From positions 124,001 through 188,000 of the forward strand of contig NZ_NBDP01000015.1 of assembly GCF_004123845.1 (NCBI RefSeq): a stretch of 64,000 nt of DNA, in the 5' to 3' direction. Under the pieces are notes generated by a model that worked only from the letters and a program-made list of their open reading frames with translations, ran no database searches and had not been told where the DNA came from. Below, in pieces: positions 25,763 to 33,503 of this stretch; the first letter of the stretch is position 1, and each line of letters opens with the position of its first letter. The position numbers and the translations under genes are program-made. Source of the stretch: Allobosea sp. Tri-44 (lineage in GTDB: Bacteria > Pseudomonadota > Alphaproteobacteria > Rhizobiales > Beijerinckiaceae).

Positions 25763-27376
25763 TCAGGCAATCACGATGTCGATCAGGTTCGGGCCCGAAG
25801 CTCCGAATGCGGCACGCAGGCGCTCGGCGAGGTCCTCAGGGCGCTCGACCCGCTCGCCAGGCACGCCCTGTCCACCAGCCAATTGCGCGAAGTCGATGCC
25901 AGGCAGCTCGGTCCCGGCCGGCTTGTCGTTCGGCGCGTAGCCGAAGACCGGGGCGAATTCCTGCAACGCCGCATAGCGGCGATTGTTGAGGATCAGGAAG
26001 GTGATCGGCAGGTCGAGCTGCGCCGCGCTGTAGAGCGCCTGAATCGAATAGAGGCTGGAGCCGTCGCCGATCAGCGCGATCACCCGCCCCGGCTGCTTCA
26101 TGCGCCGGCGCGCCAGCGCGACACCGACCGCCGCTGGCATGCTGTGTCCGAGCCCGCCGCTTGCCATGGTGTAGAAGCTGTCGGCGCCGCTCATCGGCAG
26201 ATAGGTCTGGATCGTCGCGCGCGTGCTCGGCGCCTCCTCGACCACGACGTCGTCGGGATGGCGTTCCCGGTCTATCACCGAGAGCACATAGGCGGCCGAC
26301 ATCGGCACGCCGGGAGACGCGGCCTGCGGAGCGGGACGGGACAGCGATATCTCACGTTCGGCGCGCGGAGCGCTTGCGACAAGCAGCGCCCGTGCCGCCA
26401 GATCGAGACTGGCGACGACGCTGTCGCCGACCGGGGCCCAGGCGGCCTGCTGCGGGTCGTCGACGATCTGTGCGAGCGTAGCGCCATCTGGAATGTGCGG
26501 CCCGTTGCCTTCGACATGATAGGTGAAGACGGGCGCGCCGAGCACGAGGATAAAGTCGTGCGGCGCCAAGCGCTCGACGATCCGCTCGCGCATCGCCGGC
26601 AGGAAGCCGCTGAACTGCGGGTGGCGCTCCGGGAAACCGCAGCGCGCGCACATCGGCGCGACATAGATCGAGGCCTGATGGCGCTCGGCGAGCGCGACGA
26701 CATCGGCGACGGCCTGTTCGCGCGCGACGCCGGCGCCGACGACGAAGGCCGGCCGCCTGCTGGCGTTGAGCCGTTCGGCGATCGCCGCGATCGCGTCGGG
26801 CGCCGGCGCCAAGGCCTGGCTGACACGGCGCGGCAGGACGAGCTCGCTCGGCTGATCCCAGTCATCGGCCGGAATCGAGATGAAGACCGGCCCGCGCGGC
26901 GGCTGCATCGCGATGTGATAGGCCCGCGCCAGGGCGAGTGGCAGGTCGGCGCCGCGCGCCGGCTCAATCGCCCATTTGACATAAGGCTTCGGCAACTCGG
27001 TCGCCTGCACCGAGGCGAGGAAAGGATCGAAAGGCAGGATCGAGCGCGCCTGCTGGCCGGCGGTGATCAAGAGCGGCGTCTGGTTCTTGAACGCCGTGAA
27101 GATATTGCCCATGGCATGGCCGACGCCGGCAGCCGAGTGCAGGTTAACCAGTGCCGCATTGCGTGTCGCCTGCGCATAGCCGTCGGCCATGCCGACCACG
27201 ACCGCTTCCTGCAGGCCGAGCACATAGCGGAAATCCTCGGGATACTCCCGGAACATTGGCAGCTCGGTCGAGCCGGGATTGCCGAAGACCGTATCGATCC
27301 GCAGCTGGCGCAAAAGGTCGAGCACGGCTTCCCGCACGGTCGGGCGGGCGGAGGATGATGTGTTGTCGGCTGGCAT
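25763..27376 (-). CDS. mdlC: Benzoylformate decarboxylase-like ThDP enzyme
   Basis: A 537-residue thiamine-diphosphate decarboxylase that converts an aryl-glyoxylate to an aldehyde plus CO2. The residues that distinguish benzoylformate decarboxylase are present: Ser in NPGSTELPM, Glu in LQEAVVVGMADGYAQA, His in NLHSAAGVGHAMG and His in APVFTYHVEGNG. The ThDP/Mg site is GDGSSLYSIQALYSAAQ with NN downstream in ILNNRRYAAL. The start MPADNTSS has CGAGGGA upstream; an ATG 17 codons earlier would overlap the divergent promoter. First gene of an operon with an aldehyde dehydrogenase and a Bug protein, divergent from a LysR gene: a mandelate/phenylglyoxylate-type pathway. The exact substrate may be a substituted analogue. 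Confidence 0.82.
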   Translation of the reverse strand: MPADNTSSSARPTVREAVLDLLRQLRIDTVFGNPGSTELPMFREYPEDFRYVLGLQEAVVVGMADGYAQATRNAALVNLHSAAGVGHAMGNIFTAFKNQTPLLITAGQQARSILPFDPFLASVQATELPKPYVKWAIEPARGADLPLALARAYHIAMQPPRGPVFISIPADDWDQPSELVLPRRVSQALAPAPDAIAAIAERLNASRRPAFVVGAGVAREQAVADVVALAERHQASIYVAPMCARCGFPERHPQFSGFLPAMRERIVERLAPHDFILVLGAPVFTYHVEGNGPHIPDGATLAQIVDDPQQAAWAPVGDSVVASLDLAARALLVASAPRAEREISLSRPAPQAASPGVPMSAAYVLSVIDRERHPDDVVVEEAPSTRATIQTYLPMSGADSFYTMASGGLGHSMPAAVGVALARRRMKQPGRVIALIGDGSSLYSIQALYSAAQLDLPITFLILNNRRYAALQEFAPVFGYAPNDKPAGTELPGIDFAQLAGGQGVPGERVERPEDLAERLRAAFGASGPNLIDIVIA

Positions 27377-27448
27377 GCGCGTCCCTCGGATCGGGGACAC
27401 TGTGGCGCCGTGCTTGCCATTGCTCAATTAGATGAAGCGACTAAGTCT

Positions 27449-27465
27449 TATTCGCATGGCGAATA
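27449..27465. promoter_or_regulatory. Perfect palindrome centred on the LysR start codon
   Basis: TATTCGC-ATG-GCGAATA is a perfect 7-bp inverted repeat whose 3-bp spacer is the ATG at 27456. It contains a T-N11-A arrangement as in LysR-type boxes. It lies about 73 bp upstream of the divergent decarboxylase start and is the best candidate site for the LysR regulator, with negative autoregulation likely. Inference. Confidence 0.45.
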
Positions 27466-28394
27466 TCGATTCAATCGACCTCAACCTGCTGAGGCTGTTC
27501 GATGCGGTCTACCGCACCCGCAATGTCAGCCGTGCGGCCGAGCAACTCGGCCTCTCGCAGCCCGCGACGAGCCAGGCCCTGACCCGCCTGCGCCTGCTGT
27601 TGCGCGACCCGCTGTTCGAGCGCGTCGCCGGCGGCGTCAGGCCGACCGCGCGCTCCGAGCGTCTCGCACACTCGGTGCAGGCCGGCCTGGCACTTCTGGA
27701 AGCCGGCCTCAATGAGGGCGAGAGCTTCGATCCAGCCACCACTGACGCGGAACTGCGCCTGCATCTCAGCGATATCGGCGAGGGCCGCTTCCTGCCGCCG
27801 CTGATGACGACGCTTCGCAAGATCGCACCGAACCTGCGCATCATCGCACGCGCTTGGCCGCACGAGGCGATTTCCGAGGCCCTCGACAATGGCCAGCTGC
27901 ACTTCGCTTTGGGTTTTCTCCCGACGGTGAGCGGTACCGCCCATGCCGAAATGCTGAGCGACCGCTATCAGATCTTCGTTCGCACCGAACATCCGGTCAT
28001 ACGGCACGCCCGCGATGGCGCCTTGAGCGTCGAGGATATCGCGAAGCTGGATTTCGTCGCCGTCAGATCGCACGCCCAGACGCAGCGCATGCTGGAAATG
28101 CTGCATCTCGATCCGCGCATCCGCCTGATCGTCTCCAGCTTCACGGCGCTGCCGCCGATCATCCGTGCCACCGATCTCGCCGTGCTGATGCCGCGCCAGA
28201 TCGGCCTTGGCCTCGAGCCGGTCGGTGCCTTCGCTTTGCTCGAACCTGCGCTGCCGCAGCGCGATTTCAGCGTCGCGCTGCACTGGAGCCGGCGTCACGC
28301 CCAGAACGCCATGCTGCGCTGGGCGCGGGGGGTCATCCTGGAGCTGTTCCGCAGCACCCGGCGATCCGGGTCCGCAGAGACGGCCGGCGACTAG
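27456..28394 (+). CDS. LysR-family transcriptional regulator
   Basis: A 312-residue regulator. The start MANIDSIDLNLLRLFDAVY is typical; an upstream ATG at 27432 would add eight residues. The winged HTH reads RNVSRAAEQLGLSQPATSQALTRLR followed by DPLFERVAGGVRPT, the pattern of the NodD/PhnS-like branch (the HTH is given here as LSQPATSQALTRLR in the recognition part). A C-terminal effector-binding domain occupies the rest. Divergent transcription from the decarboxylase-dehydrogenase operon makes it the likely activator of that operon in response to the aromatic substrate. Confidence 0.88.
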   Translation: MANIDSIDLNLLRLFDAVYRTRNVSRAAEQLGLSQPATSQALTRLRLLLRDPLFERVAGGVRPTARSERLAHSVQAGLALLEAGLNEGESFDPATTDAELRLHLSDIGEGRFLPPLMTTLRKIAPNLRIIARAWPHEAISEALDNGQLHFALGFLPTVSGTAHAEMLSDRYQIFVRTEHPVIRHARDGALSVEDIAKLDFVAVRSHAQTQRMLEMLHLDPRIRLIVSSFTALPPIIRATDLAVLMPRQIGLGLEPVGAFALLEPALPQRDFSVALHWSRRHAQNAMLRWARGVILELFRSTRRSGSAETAGD

Positions 28395-28424
28395 GACCGC
28401 CGGTCACTCCAGAGAAGCGGCCCG

Positions 28425-28916
28425 TCAGATCGGCTGCGCTCCGCGATAGCGCGCGAAGACGTTCTGACGGCCAGCCGAGAAGACGACGACGTCATAAGTG
28501 TCGGGCGCCTGGCCCGGCACTTCCATGCCGGGCGAGCCGACCGGCATGCCGGCGACGGCAAGGCCGGTCACCTTCGGCTTCTCGGCGAGCAGACGCTTGA
28601 TCGCATCGGCCGGGACATGGCCTTCCAGTACATAGCCGCCGATCTCGGCGGTGTGGCACGAGGCGAGCGCGTCGGGCACGCCGAGCTTGAGCTTCAGTGG
28701 CGTGACATCCGCGACCTCGACCACCTCGACCGGGAAGCCGGCCGCCTTCACATGCTCGACCCAGTTCCCGCAGCAGCCGCAGTTCGGGTCGCGTGTGACG
28801 GTCATCTTCGGCAGCGTCTCGGCGGCGATCGACGGTCGCCATAGCTCGAACGCAGCGGCCAGCTGCGCAGCACCAATCAGCAGGCCACGGCGGGATGGAG
28901 AAAGCTCGCTTGTCAT
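28425..28916 (-). CDS. Exported DUF411 metal-binding protein
   Basis: A 163-residue DUF411 protein, a family associated with periplasmic copper handling. An N-terminal signal (SPSRRGLLIGAAQLAAAF) is followed by the conserved DPNCGCCGNWVEHVKAAGF and later ASCHTAEIGGYVLEGHVPAD (as CHTAEIGGYVLEGHVP), with a terminal YDVVVFSAGR. The CGCC and SCHT groups are the probable metal ligands. Its gene follows the HMA gene after 8 bp, suggesting a small copper-binding operon next to the sox genes. The substrate metal is inferred. Confidence 0.88.
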   Translation of the reverse strand: MTSELSPSRRGLLIGAAQLAAAFELWRPSIAAETLPKMTVTRDPNCGCCGNWVEHVKAAGFPVEVVEVADVTPLKLKLGVPDALASCHTAEIGGYVLEGHVPADAIKRLLAEKPKVTGLAVAGMPVGSPGMEVPGQAPDTYDVVVFSAGRQNVFARYRGAQPI

Positions 28917-28924
28917 GTCCTGCC

Positions 28925-29191
28925 TCAGCCGACCTGTTCCACGCTAGGCGTATATCCCGCCGCGACCACGGCCGACTTGATCGCCGCGAAGTCGGCGCTG
29001 CCCTGCACCCTGACCAGCTTCGAGGCCGGGTCCGCCGTCACCGCGGTGCCCGGTATCCCGCCTTCGATCGCCTGCTTGATCGTGCCGGCGCAGTGGCCGC
29101 AGGTCATGTCCTCAACGCGAAAGCTGATCGCCCCGTCCGGGGCCGGTGTCGCGACCGAGGCCGCGGTTGAGTGCTGCTGGCAGGAGCACAT
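28925..29191 (-). CDS. Heavy-metal-associated (CopZ-like) domain protein
   Basis: An 88-residue protein with one HMA domain: the metal-binding loop is MTCGHCAGTIKQAIE and the fold ends with ADFAAIKSAVVAAGYTP. The extra N-terminus MCSCQQHS adds a Cys-x-Cys pair and His residues that could bind metal too. I chose the ATG at 29191, which has GAAGGAC upstream; one at 29209 is possible. No signal peptide, so it is a cytosolic copper chaperone candidate. Operon with the DUF411 gene. Confidence 0.85.
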   Translation of the reverse strand: MCSCQQHSTAASVATPAPDGAISFRVEDMTCGHCAGTIKQAIEGGIPGTAVTADPASKLVRVQGSADFAAIKSAVVAAGYTPSVEQVG

Positions 29192-29284
29192 GGCTGCAAT
29201 GTCCTTCATTGACGATTGCAGCAGCCTGCACCTTCCCACCATGGGAAGGTCAAGCGCCTTTTCGATCTTGCCGGCCGAGGTCCG

Positions 29285-29803
29285 TCACACGCCGTTCCTG
29301 ACAGCGCGGAACTGGGCGATGAAGGCTGGCGGCTCGGGCAACGAGGCCATCCGGGCGACCTCTCGCTCCTTCGGCGCCTTCGCGGCGAGGCCAGTCGTGC
29401 TGGCCGGGAAGAACTGGATCGCCGGCGTCCCCTCGATGCCGTAGCGCGCCGCAAACGCCTTCTCGGTGAGCTTGCTCCCGTCGAAATCGGTGACCTCGCG
29501 GGCGCCGAGAATGTTGAGATGCAGCACCGCGAAGTTGTCGCGGATATAGGCTTCGATCGCCGGATCGGCGAGATGGACCTCGTGCAGGCGCCGGCAAGCC
29601 GGGCAATTGCGCAGGCCCCAGAGGATCACGAAGCGCTTGCCGCCCTGGCTCGCAGTAGTGAGGTCCTCGGCGAGATCGAGGAAGCTCTCGAGATACCAGC
29701 CCTCCTGGTAGAGCCCGTCCTCACCGAGCCGCGCCTTGGCCAGGGCCGGCGTGAACCCCGCCACGACCATCGTGCTCGCCAACAGGCTGCGTCGTGTGAT
29801 CAT
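29285..29803 (-). CDS. soxW: Thioredoxin-like protein SoxW
   Basis: About 172 residues with an N-terminal signal peptide (MITRRSLLASTMVVAGF) and a thioredoxin fold. The redox motif is WGLRNCPACRRLHEVHL and the cis-proline region is GIEGTPAIQFFP. This arrangement matches SoxW, the periplasmic thioredoxin of sulfur-oxidising operons, which acts on the SoxY system. The start at 29803 removes a poorly conserved 26-codon extension that would run into the divergent soxS promoter. It faces soxS across a 68-bp gap. No CcdA-type SoxV gene is found in the window to supply electrons. Confidence 0.75.
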   Translation of the reverse strand: MITRRSLLASTMVVAGFTPALAKARLGEDGLYQEGWYLESFLDLAEDLTTASQGGKRFVILWGLRNCPACRRLHEVHLADPAIEAYIRDNFAVLHLNILGAREVTDFDGSKLTEKAFAARYGIEGTPAIQFFPASTTGLAAKAPKEREVARMASLPEPPAFIAQFRAVRNGV

Positions 29804-29843
29804 GGCGTCGCCTCCGCACAGAGCCTCGGCGGGCTCTGGTATA

Positions 29844-29865
29844 AACATATGAATACGACTATGTT
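29844..29865. promoter_or_regulatory. Inverted repeat between soxW and soxS
   Basis: AACATA (29844-29849) and TATGTT (29860-29865) form perfect 6-bp arms with a 10-bp spacer, placed in the 68-bp divergent gap immediately before the soxS ATG. An ArsR-family SoxR is encoded just downstream, so this is a candidate SoxR operator. Inference. Confidence 0.4.
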
Positions 29866-29871
29866 CCGGGG

Positions 29872-30276
29872 ATGATTGCAAGCGGGCGATATCGCGCGGG
29901 GCTGGTGGCAGCGTTCACGTTGTCGATATTCCTGTCGGCGCCAGCCTTCGCCGCCGAGCTCGTCATGTACACCCGCACTGGCTGCCCTTTCTGCGTGCGC
30001 TTCGAGCGCGAGGTCGCGCCGGTCTACGACAAAACCCCGGAAGGCAAGGCCGCGCCGCTGCGGCGAGTCGAACTGCCGGCCGGTGGTGTCCGCGGCGGCG
30101 AATTGCGCGAACCGGTCATCGCGACGCCCACCTTCGTGCTGGTGGACGATGGCCGGGAGGTCGGCCGCATCACCGGCTATCTCGACGACGACATGTTCTG
30201 GGGTTTGCTCGGGCGGCTCGTTGCTGTCATTGAGAATCCTGACCAGGTTCAACGATCAGGCGCACAGACCCAATGA
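29872..30276 (+). CDS. soxS: SoxS-type periplasmic thiol-disulfide oxidoreductase
   Basis: A 134-residue glutaredoxin/thioredoxin-like protein with a cleavable signal (AAFTLSIFLSAPAFA) and the active site MYTRTGCPFCVRFEREV. ATPTFVLVDDGREVGRITGY contains the cis-proline side. SoxS proteins reactivate oxidised SoxY in the periplasm of thiosulfate oxidisers. The stop overlaps the soxR start (ATGA), fitting the soxS-soxR pairing of Paracoccus and related bacteria, though here soxS comes first. Confidence 0.78.
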   Translation: MIASGRYRAGLVAAFTLSIFLSAPAFAAELVMYTRTGCPFCVRFEREVAPVYDKTPEGKAAPLRRVELPAGGVRGGELREPVIATPTFVLVDDGREVGRITGYLDDDMFWGLLGRLVAVIENPDQVQRSGAQTQ

Positions 30277-30653
30277 CCGCGATCGTCTCAAAAGCGCTCG
30301 AAACCGAACTGCGCGACGGCGCCGAGTTCTCGCCGGAGCTCGACCAGCTGATGCGCAAGGCCCGCAAGGCCAGCGATTTCCTCAAAGCCCTCTCGCATGA
30401 GAACCGGCTGCTGCTGCTCTGCCTGCTGGCCGAGCGCGAGCGGACGGTGACAGAGCTCGAAAACCTGCTCTCGCTGCGCCAGCCCATGGTCTCGCAGCAG
30501 CTCGCCCGCTTGCGCCTCGACCAGCTCGTCACCACCCGCCGCGACGGCAAGGCGATCTATTACAGCCTCGCCAGCGACGATGTCCGGCGCGTCATCGCCG
30601 TGATCTACGACATCTTCTGCGGCCCGCCCGGGATCGAAGCCGGAAAATCGTGA
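30273..30653 (+). CDS. soxR: ArsR-family sulfur-oxidation repressor SoxR
   Basis: A 126-residue winged-helix repressor. The HTH covers LENLLSLRQPMVSQQLARLR and the wing covers VTTRRDGKAIYYSLA. Exactly two cysteines are present, Cys50 in the N-terminal helix bundle and Cys116 near the C-terminus. SoxR repressors of sulfur oxidisers sense sulfur species through two such thiols. It would repress the sox operons until sulfane sulfur modifies the pair. The start overlaps the end of soxS, and the SoxT-like gene follows 28 bp later. Confidence 0.85.
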   Translation: MTAIVSKALETELRDGAEFSPELDQLMRKARKASDFLKALSHENRLLLLCLLAERERTVTELENLLSLRQPMVSQQLARLRLDQLVTTRRDGKAIYYSLASDDVRRVIAVIYDIFCGPPGIEAGKS

Positions 30654-30681
30654 GTAATCGTCGCCGCCATCGGCGCTTGCC

Positions 30682-31755
30682 GTGATCGCGCTATCTGCCT
30701 GGGGCGCGACGCTCGCAGGCGTGGCGGTGGGCGCCGCCTGCGGCTTCACCGTTCGCAGAGCCCGCCTGTGCTCGTTCGGCGCGGTCGAGGATGCCTGGAT
30801 GGGTGGCGACACCCGCCGGCTGCGGATCTTCGGCCTCGCCCTCGCGATCGCGCTGATCGGTACACAGACGCTGATCGGCCTTGGCCTGCTTGACCCCGCG
30901 AATTCGACCTATGTCCAGTCGGCCCTGCCCTGGCTGTCGATCGTGGTCGGCAGCATCTTGTTCGGGCTCGGCATGGCGCTGGTCGGCACCTGTGGCTTCG
31001 GCTCGCTCGTGCGGCTCGGCTCCGGCGATCTGCGCAGCCTGATCGTGATGATGGTCTTCGGCGCGGTCGCCTATGCGACGCTGCGCGGCATGTTCGCCCC
31101 GATCCGGATCGAGGTGCTGGAAAAGGTCTATTGGCCGCTTCCCGGCGGCCTCAAGGGCGATCTCGCCGGCATCCTGACCTATCTCGGCGCGCCGGCTGCG
31201 CGGACGCTGATCACGGCCATCGGCGCCCTCGTCCTGATCGCGATCGTCGCCGTCGACCCACGACTACGGCGCTCGCCGCGTCTGTTGCTGGCGGGTGCAA
31301 CGCTCGGCCTTGCCGTCGTCGCCGGCTGGTGGGTGACGGGCGTTGCCGTCGATGCCTTCGAGACCGTGCCGCGGGCGCAGAGCCTGACCTTCGTCTCGCC
31401 GGTCGGCCGGGCGCTCTATGGCGTGCTGAGCGCGCCCTCCGCCCTGCTCGAATTCGGGATCGGCACGCTCGCCGGCGTGACGCTCGGCTCGTTCCTCTCG
31501 GCGCTTTACGATCGCGAGTTCCGCTGGGAAGCTTTCGACGACGATCGCGAGATGCGCCGCCATCTCCTCGGCGCGGTGCTGATGGGCGGCGGCGGCGTGC
31601 TCGCCGGCGGCTGCACCATCGGTCAGGGCATCTCGGCCGGCTCGATGCTGGCCTTGTCCTGGCCCTTGGCGATTGCCGGCATGATGATCGGCGCCCGGAT
31701 CGGCATCGCCTTCCTGATGGAAGGCTCGCTCAGGGGACTCTGGCAGCGCGGCTGA
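30682..31755 (+). CDS. YeeE/YedE (SoxT-like) sulfur-compound permease
   Basis: A 357-residue polytopic membrane protein with about nine or ten hydrophobic segments and a GTG start. Two copies of the family's cysteine-containing signature are present: ALVGTCGFGSLVRLGSGDLR and VLAGGCTIGQGISAGSMLAL. This family includes thiosulfate and sulfur-compound transporters (TsuA; SoxT in sox clusters). Being next to soxR, it probably moves thiosulfate or sulfane sulfur into the cytoplasm where SoxR can sense it; that role is inferred from the neighbourhood. Confidence 0.85.
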   Translation: MIALSAWGATLAGVAVGAACGFTVRRARLCSFGAVEDAWMGGDTRRLRIFGLALAIALIGTQTLIGLGLLDPANSTYVQSALPWLSIVVGSILFGLGMALVGTCGFGSLVRLGSGDLRSLIVMMVFGAVAYATLRGMFAPIRIEVLEKVYWPLPGGLKGDLAGILTYLGAPAARTLITAIGALVLIAIVAVDPRLRRSPRLLLAGATLGLAVVAGWWVTGVAVDAFETVPRAQSLTFVSPVGRALYGVLSAPSALLEFGIGTLAGVTLGSFLSALYDREFRWEAFDDDREMRRHLLGAVLMGGGGVLAGGCTIGQGISAGSMLALSWPLAIAGMMIGARIGIAFLMEGSLRGLWQRG

Positions 31756-31779
31756 GGAGCGACACCGATCCGACTTGCG

Positions 31780-32670
31780 TCACGACGCCGCGACGAAGCG
31801 ATAGGCCGTGCCCTGCCGCTCGACGCGTCCGACCGCGCCAGGCAGGTGGTAGCCGATCACCTGGGCCTTGTCCTGGCTGAGCCGGTCGAGCAGCTTGCGC
31901 CGCGTCGCGACGGCAAGATCGGCATCATGGTCCGACGCCGGGCGCCACTCCGGCCGGGCGAACGAGATCTGAGGATGCGTCAGCGCGTCGCCCAGCACCA
32001 TGACCGGCCCGCCCGCGCCCTGAAGCGCGAACGAGACGTGGCCGGGCGTGTGGCCGGGCGTCGCCACTGCCTCGATGCCCGGCAGCCATTCGCGGCCGGG
32101 CTCCAGCCGTTCGAGCTTGTCGCCCAGTTGCTTGGCGATGCGCTGTGCCCCGGCCGCGAAGGCGTGCCGGTCCTCGGCCAGGCGCTCATAGACCTTGGGG
32201 TCGGTCCAGAACCCGATCTCGGGTGCGGCCACCAGCCAGCGCGCATTCGGAAAGAGCGGGCTGTCGAAATCGTCGAGCGCGCCCCAGAAATGGTCGGGGT
32301 GGAGATGGGTGAACAGCACATGCGTCACCGCATCGGGTTCGATCCCGGCGGCCGTCAGGCTCTCGGCCAGCTTGCCCGAGCCGGCCAGGAAATTCGCGCC
32401 CGAGCCGCAATCGAACAGGATGACGTCCTTGCCGCGCTTCAGGCAGGTGACGTTCAGCACCGATCGCGTCGGCCCCGCCTGCTTTGCCTCGGCCGCAAGT
32501 TCCGCCGGCGCGATATCGCGCGCCAGCATCGACAGCGGCAATTCGAAGCTACCATCGCTGAGGACGGTCAACGTCTCCTCGCCGCTGCCGAGCGTTGCGA
32601 CGACCTGCGCCAGAGCCGGAGTGGCCAGGGCACAGGCGCCGGTGGTGACGAACAGGCGGCGCGTCAGCAT
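31780..32670 (-). CDS. Exported metallo-beta-lactamase-fold hydrolase (SoxH-like)
   Basis: A 296-residue MBL-fold protein with an N-terminal signal (LTRRLFVTTGACALATPALA). The zinc motif is VLFTHLHPDHFWGALDDF, with further ligands in TPGHTPGHVSF and LGDAL and a terminal YHLPG. Sox clusters often contain a zinc hydrolase (SoxH in Paracoccus) that is not essential for thiosulfate oxidation, and this gene may play that part. It lies between the SoxT-like gene and soxX, on the strand of soxX, with a palindromic repeat in between. Confidence 0.82.
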   Translation of the reverse strand: MLTRRLFVTTGACALATPALAQVVATLGSGEETLTVLSDGSFELPLSMLARDIAPAELAAEAKQAGPTRSVLNVTCLKRGKDVILFDCGSGANFLAGSGKLAESLTAAGIEPDAVTHVLFTHLHPDHFWGALDDFDSPLFPNARWLVAAPEIGFWTDPKVYERLAEDRHAFAAGAQRIAKQLGDKLERLEPGREWLPGIEAVATPGHTPGHVSFALQGAGGPVMVLGDALTHPQISFARPEWRPASDHDADLAVATRRKLLDRLSQDKAQVIGYHLPGAVGRVERQGTAYRFVAAS

Positions 32671-32738
32671 GGACTGCTCCGATAATCGAGGTCAGGTAGC
32701 AATGTCAGGGCGCCTTAATATGTCCCCTCAACCCACGC

Positions 32739-32844
32739 CGTCATTCCGGCCGCAGCGAAGCGGAGCGCCGGAATCCATCGTAGGGCGATGCGCTCTACGA
32801 TGGATTCCGGATCTGCGCCGCTACGCGGCTTGTCCGGAATGACG
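32739..32844. repeat. Palindromic dispersed repeat 1
   Basis: Outer arms CGTCATTCCGG and CCGGAATGACG enclose a second inverted repeat, CCGGAATCCATCGTAG (32768-32783) and CTACGATGGATTCCGG (32795-32810), 16 bp each with an 11-bp spacer. Such CGTCATTCCGG...GAATGACG elements are recurrent noncoding palindromes in alphaproteobacterial genomes. It lies between the MBL-hydrolase gene and soxX. Confidence 0.7.
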
Positions 32845-32883
32845 TCTCAACTTGAAAAGGACACCAGGGCAGAGCGGAATCGC

Positions 32884-33492
32884 CTATTTGTTCACCGGCG
32901 ATTCCGGATCGAACAGATAGGCCATCACGTCCTTGATCTGCTGCTCGTCCAGAACCTTGTTGACGCCGAAGCGCGGCATGTTCGAGCAGGGCACCACCGC
33001 CATCGAATTGTAGATCTTGGTGTAGGCGTCCTTGATCGTCTCGGGATCGTATTTGCGATCCTTGCCATAGGCGGCCAGGCTCGGGCCGAGCGTGCCGTAG
33101 CTGACCTCCTTCGGATCGAGCTGATGGCAGGCAAAGCAGTTGCCGCCGGCAACCGTGCCGGCCGGGTCGGAGAACTGGCCGCCGCGGCCGTTATTGGCGA
33201 CCTGATAGCCGTTCTTCCAGTTGCCGAGGAACTTGCCGTCGGCGGGATAGACGACGCGTACGGATTCCCGCTTCAGCATTTCGTCGGACTGCGCCGAAGA
33301 CGGGTTGTTCCGCGTCACATTGCAGACCGAAAGCGAGTCGTCCGGCTTGATCCTGGACTGCCATTCGGCCGAAGCCTTGCCGAAGGTCGACTTCAGATAG
33401 GCGTCGATCACCGCCTGCGCTGGCCGCTCCTGAGCATTGGCCGAATCCGCGGTAACCAGCAGGCCCGCCAGGGGAATGAGAACCTTGATCAT
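32884..33492 (-). CDS. soxX: Sulfur-oxidation c-type cytochrome SoxX
   Basis: A 202-residue periplasmic monoheme cytochrome with a signal peptide ending near DSANA. The heme site is NCFACHQLDP at residues 119-123 and the axial methionine is in CSNMPRFGVNKVLDEQQIKD (as CSNMPRFG, Met172). The C-terminal MAYLFDPESP is typical. With SoxA it forms the SoxXA enzyme that oxidatively couples thiosulfate to the SoxY cysteine. The ATG at 33492 follows GAGGGGAAAC; a GTG one codon before is possible. Located 11 bp after soxA. Confidence 0.95.
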   Translation of the reverse strand: MIKVLIPLAGLLVTADSANAQERPAQAVIDAYLKSTFGKASAEWQSRIKPDDSLSVCNVTRNNPSSAQSDEMLKRESVRVVYPADGKFLGNWKNGYQVANNGRGGQFSDPAGTVAGGNCFACHQLDPKEVSYGTLGPSLAAYGKDRKYDPETIKDAYTKIYNSMAVVPCSNMPRFGVNKVLDEQQIKDVMAYLFDPESPVNK

Positions 33493-33503
33493 CACGTTTC
33501 CCC

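Noticed and set aside
28394-28425. GACCGCCGGTC hairpin after the LysR gene
   Set aside because: The stem is only four to five base pairs with no T-run, too weak to call a terminator.
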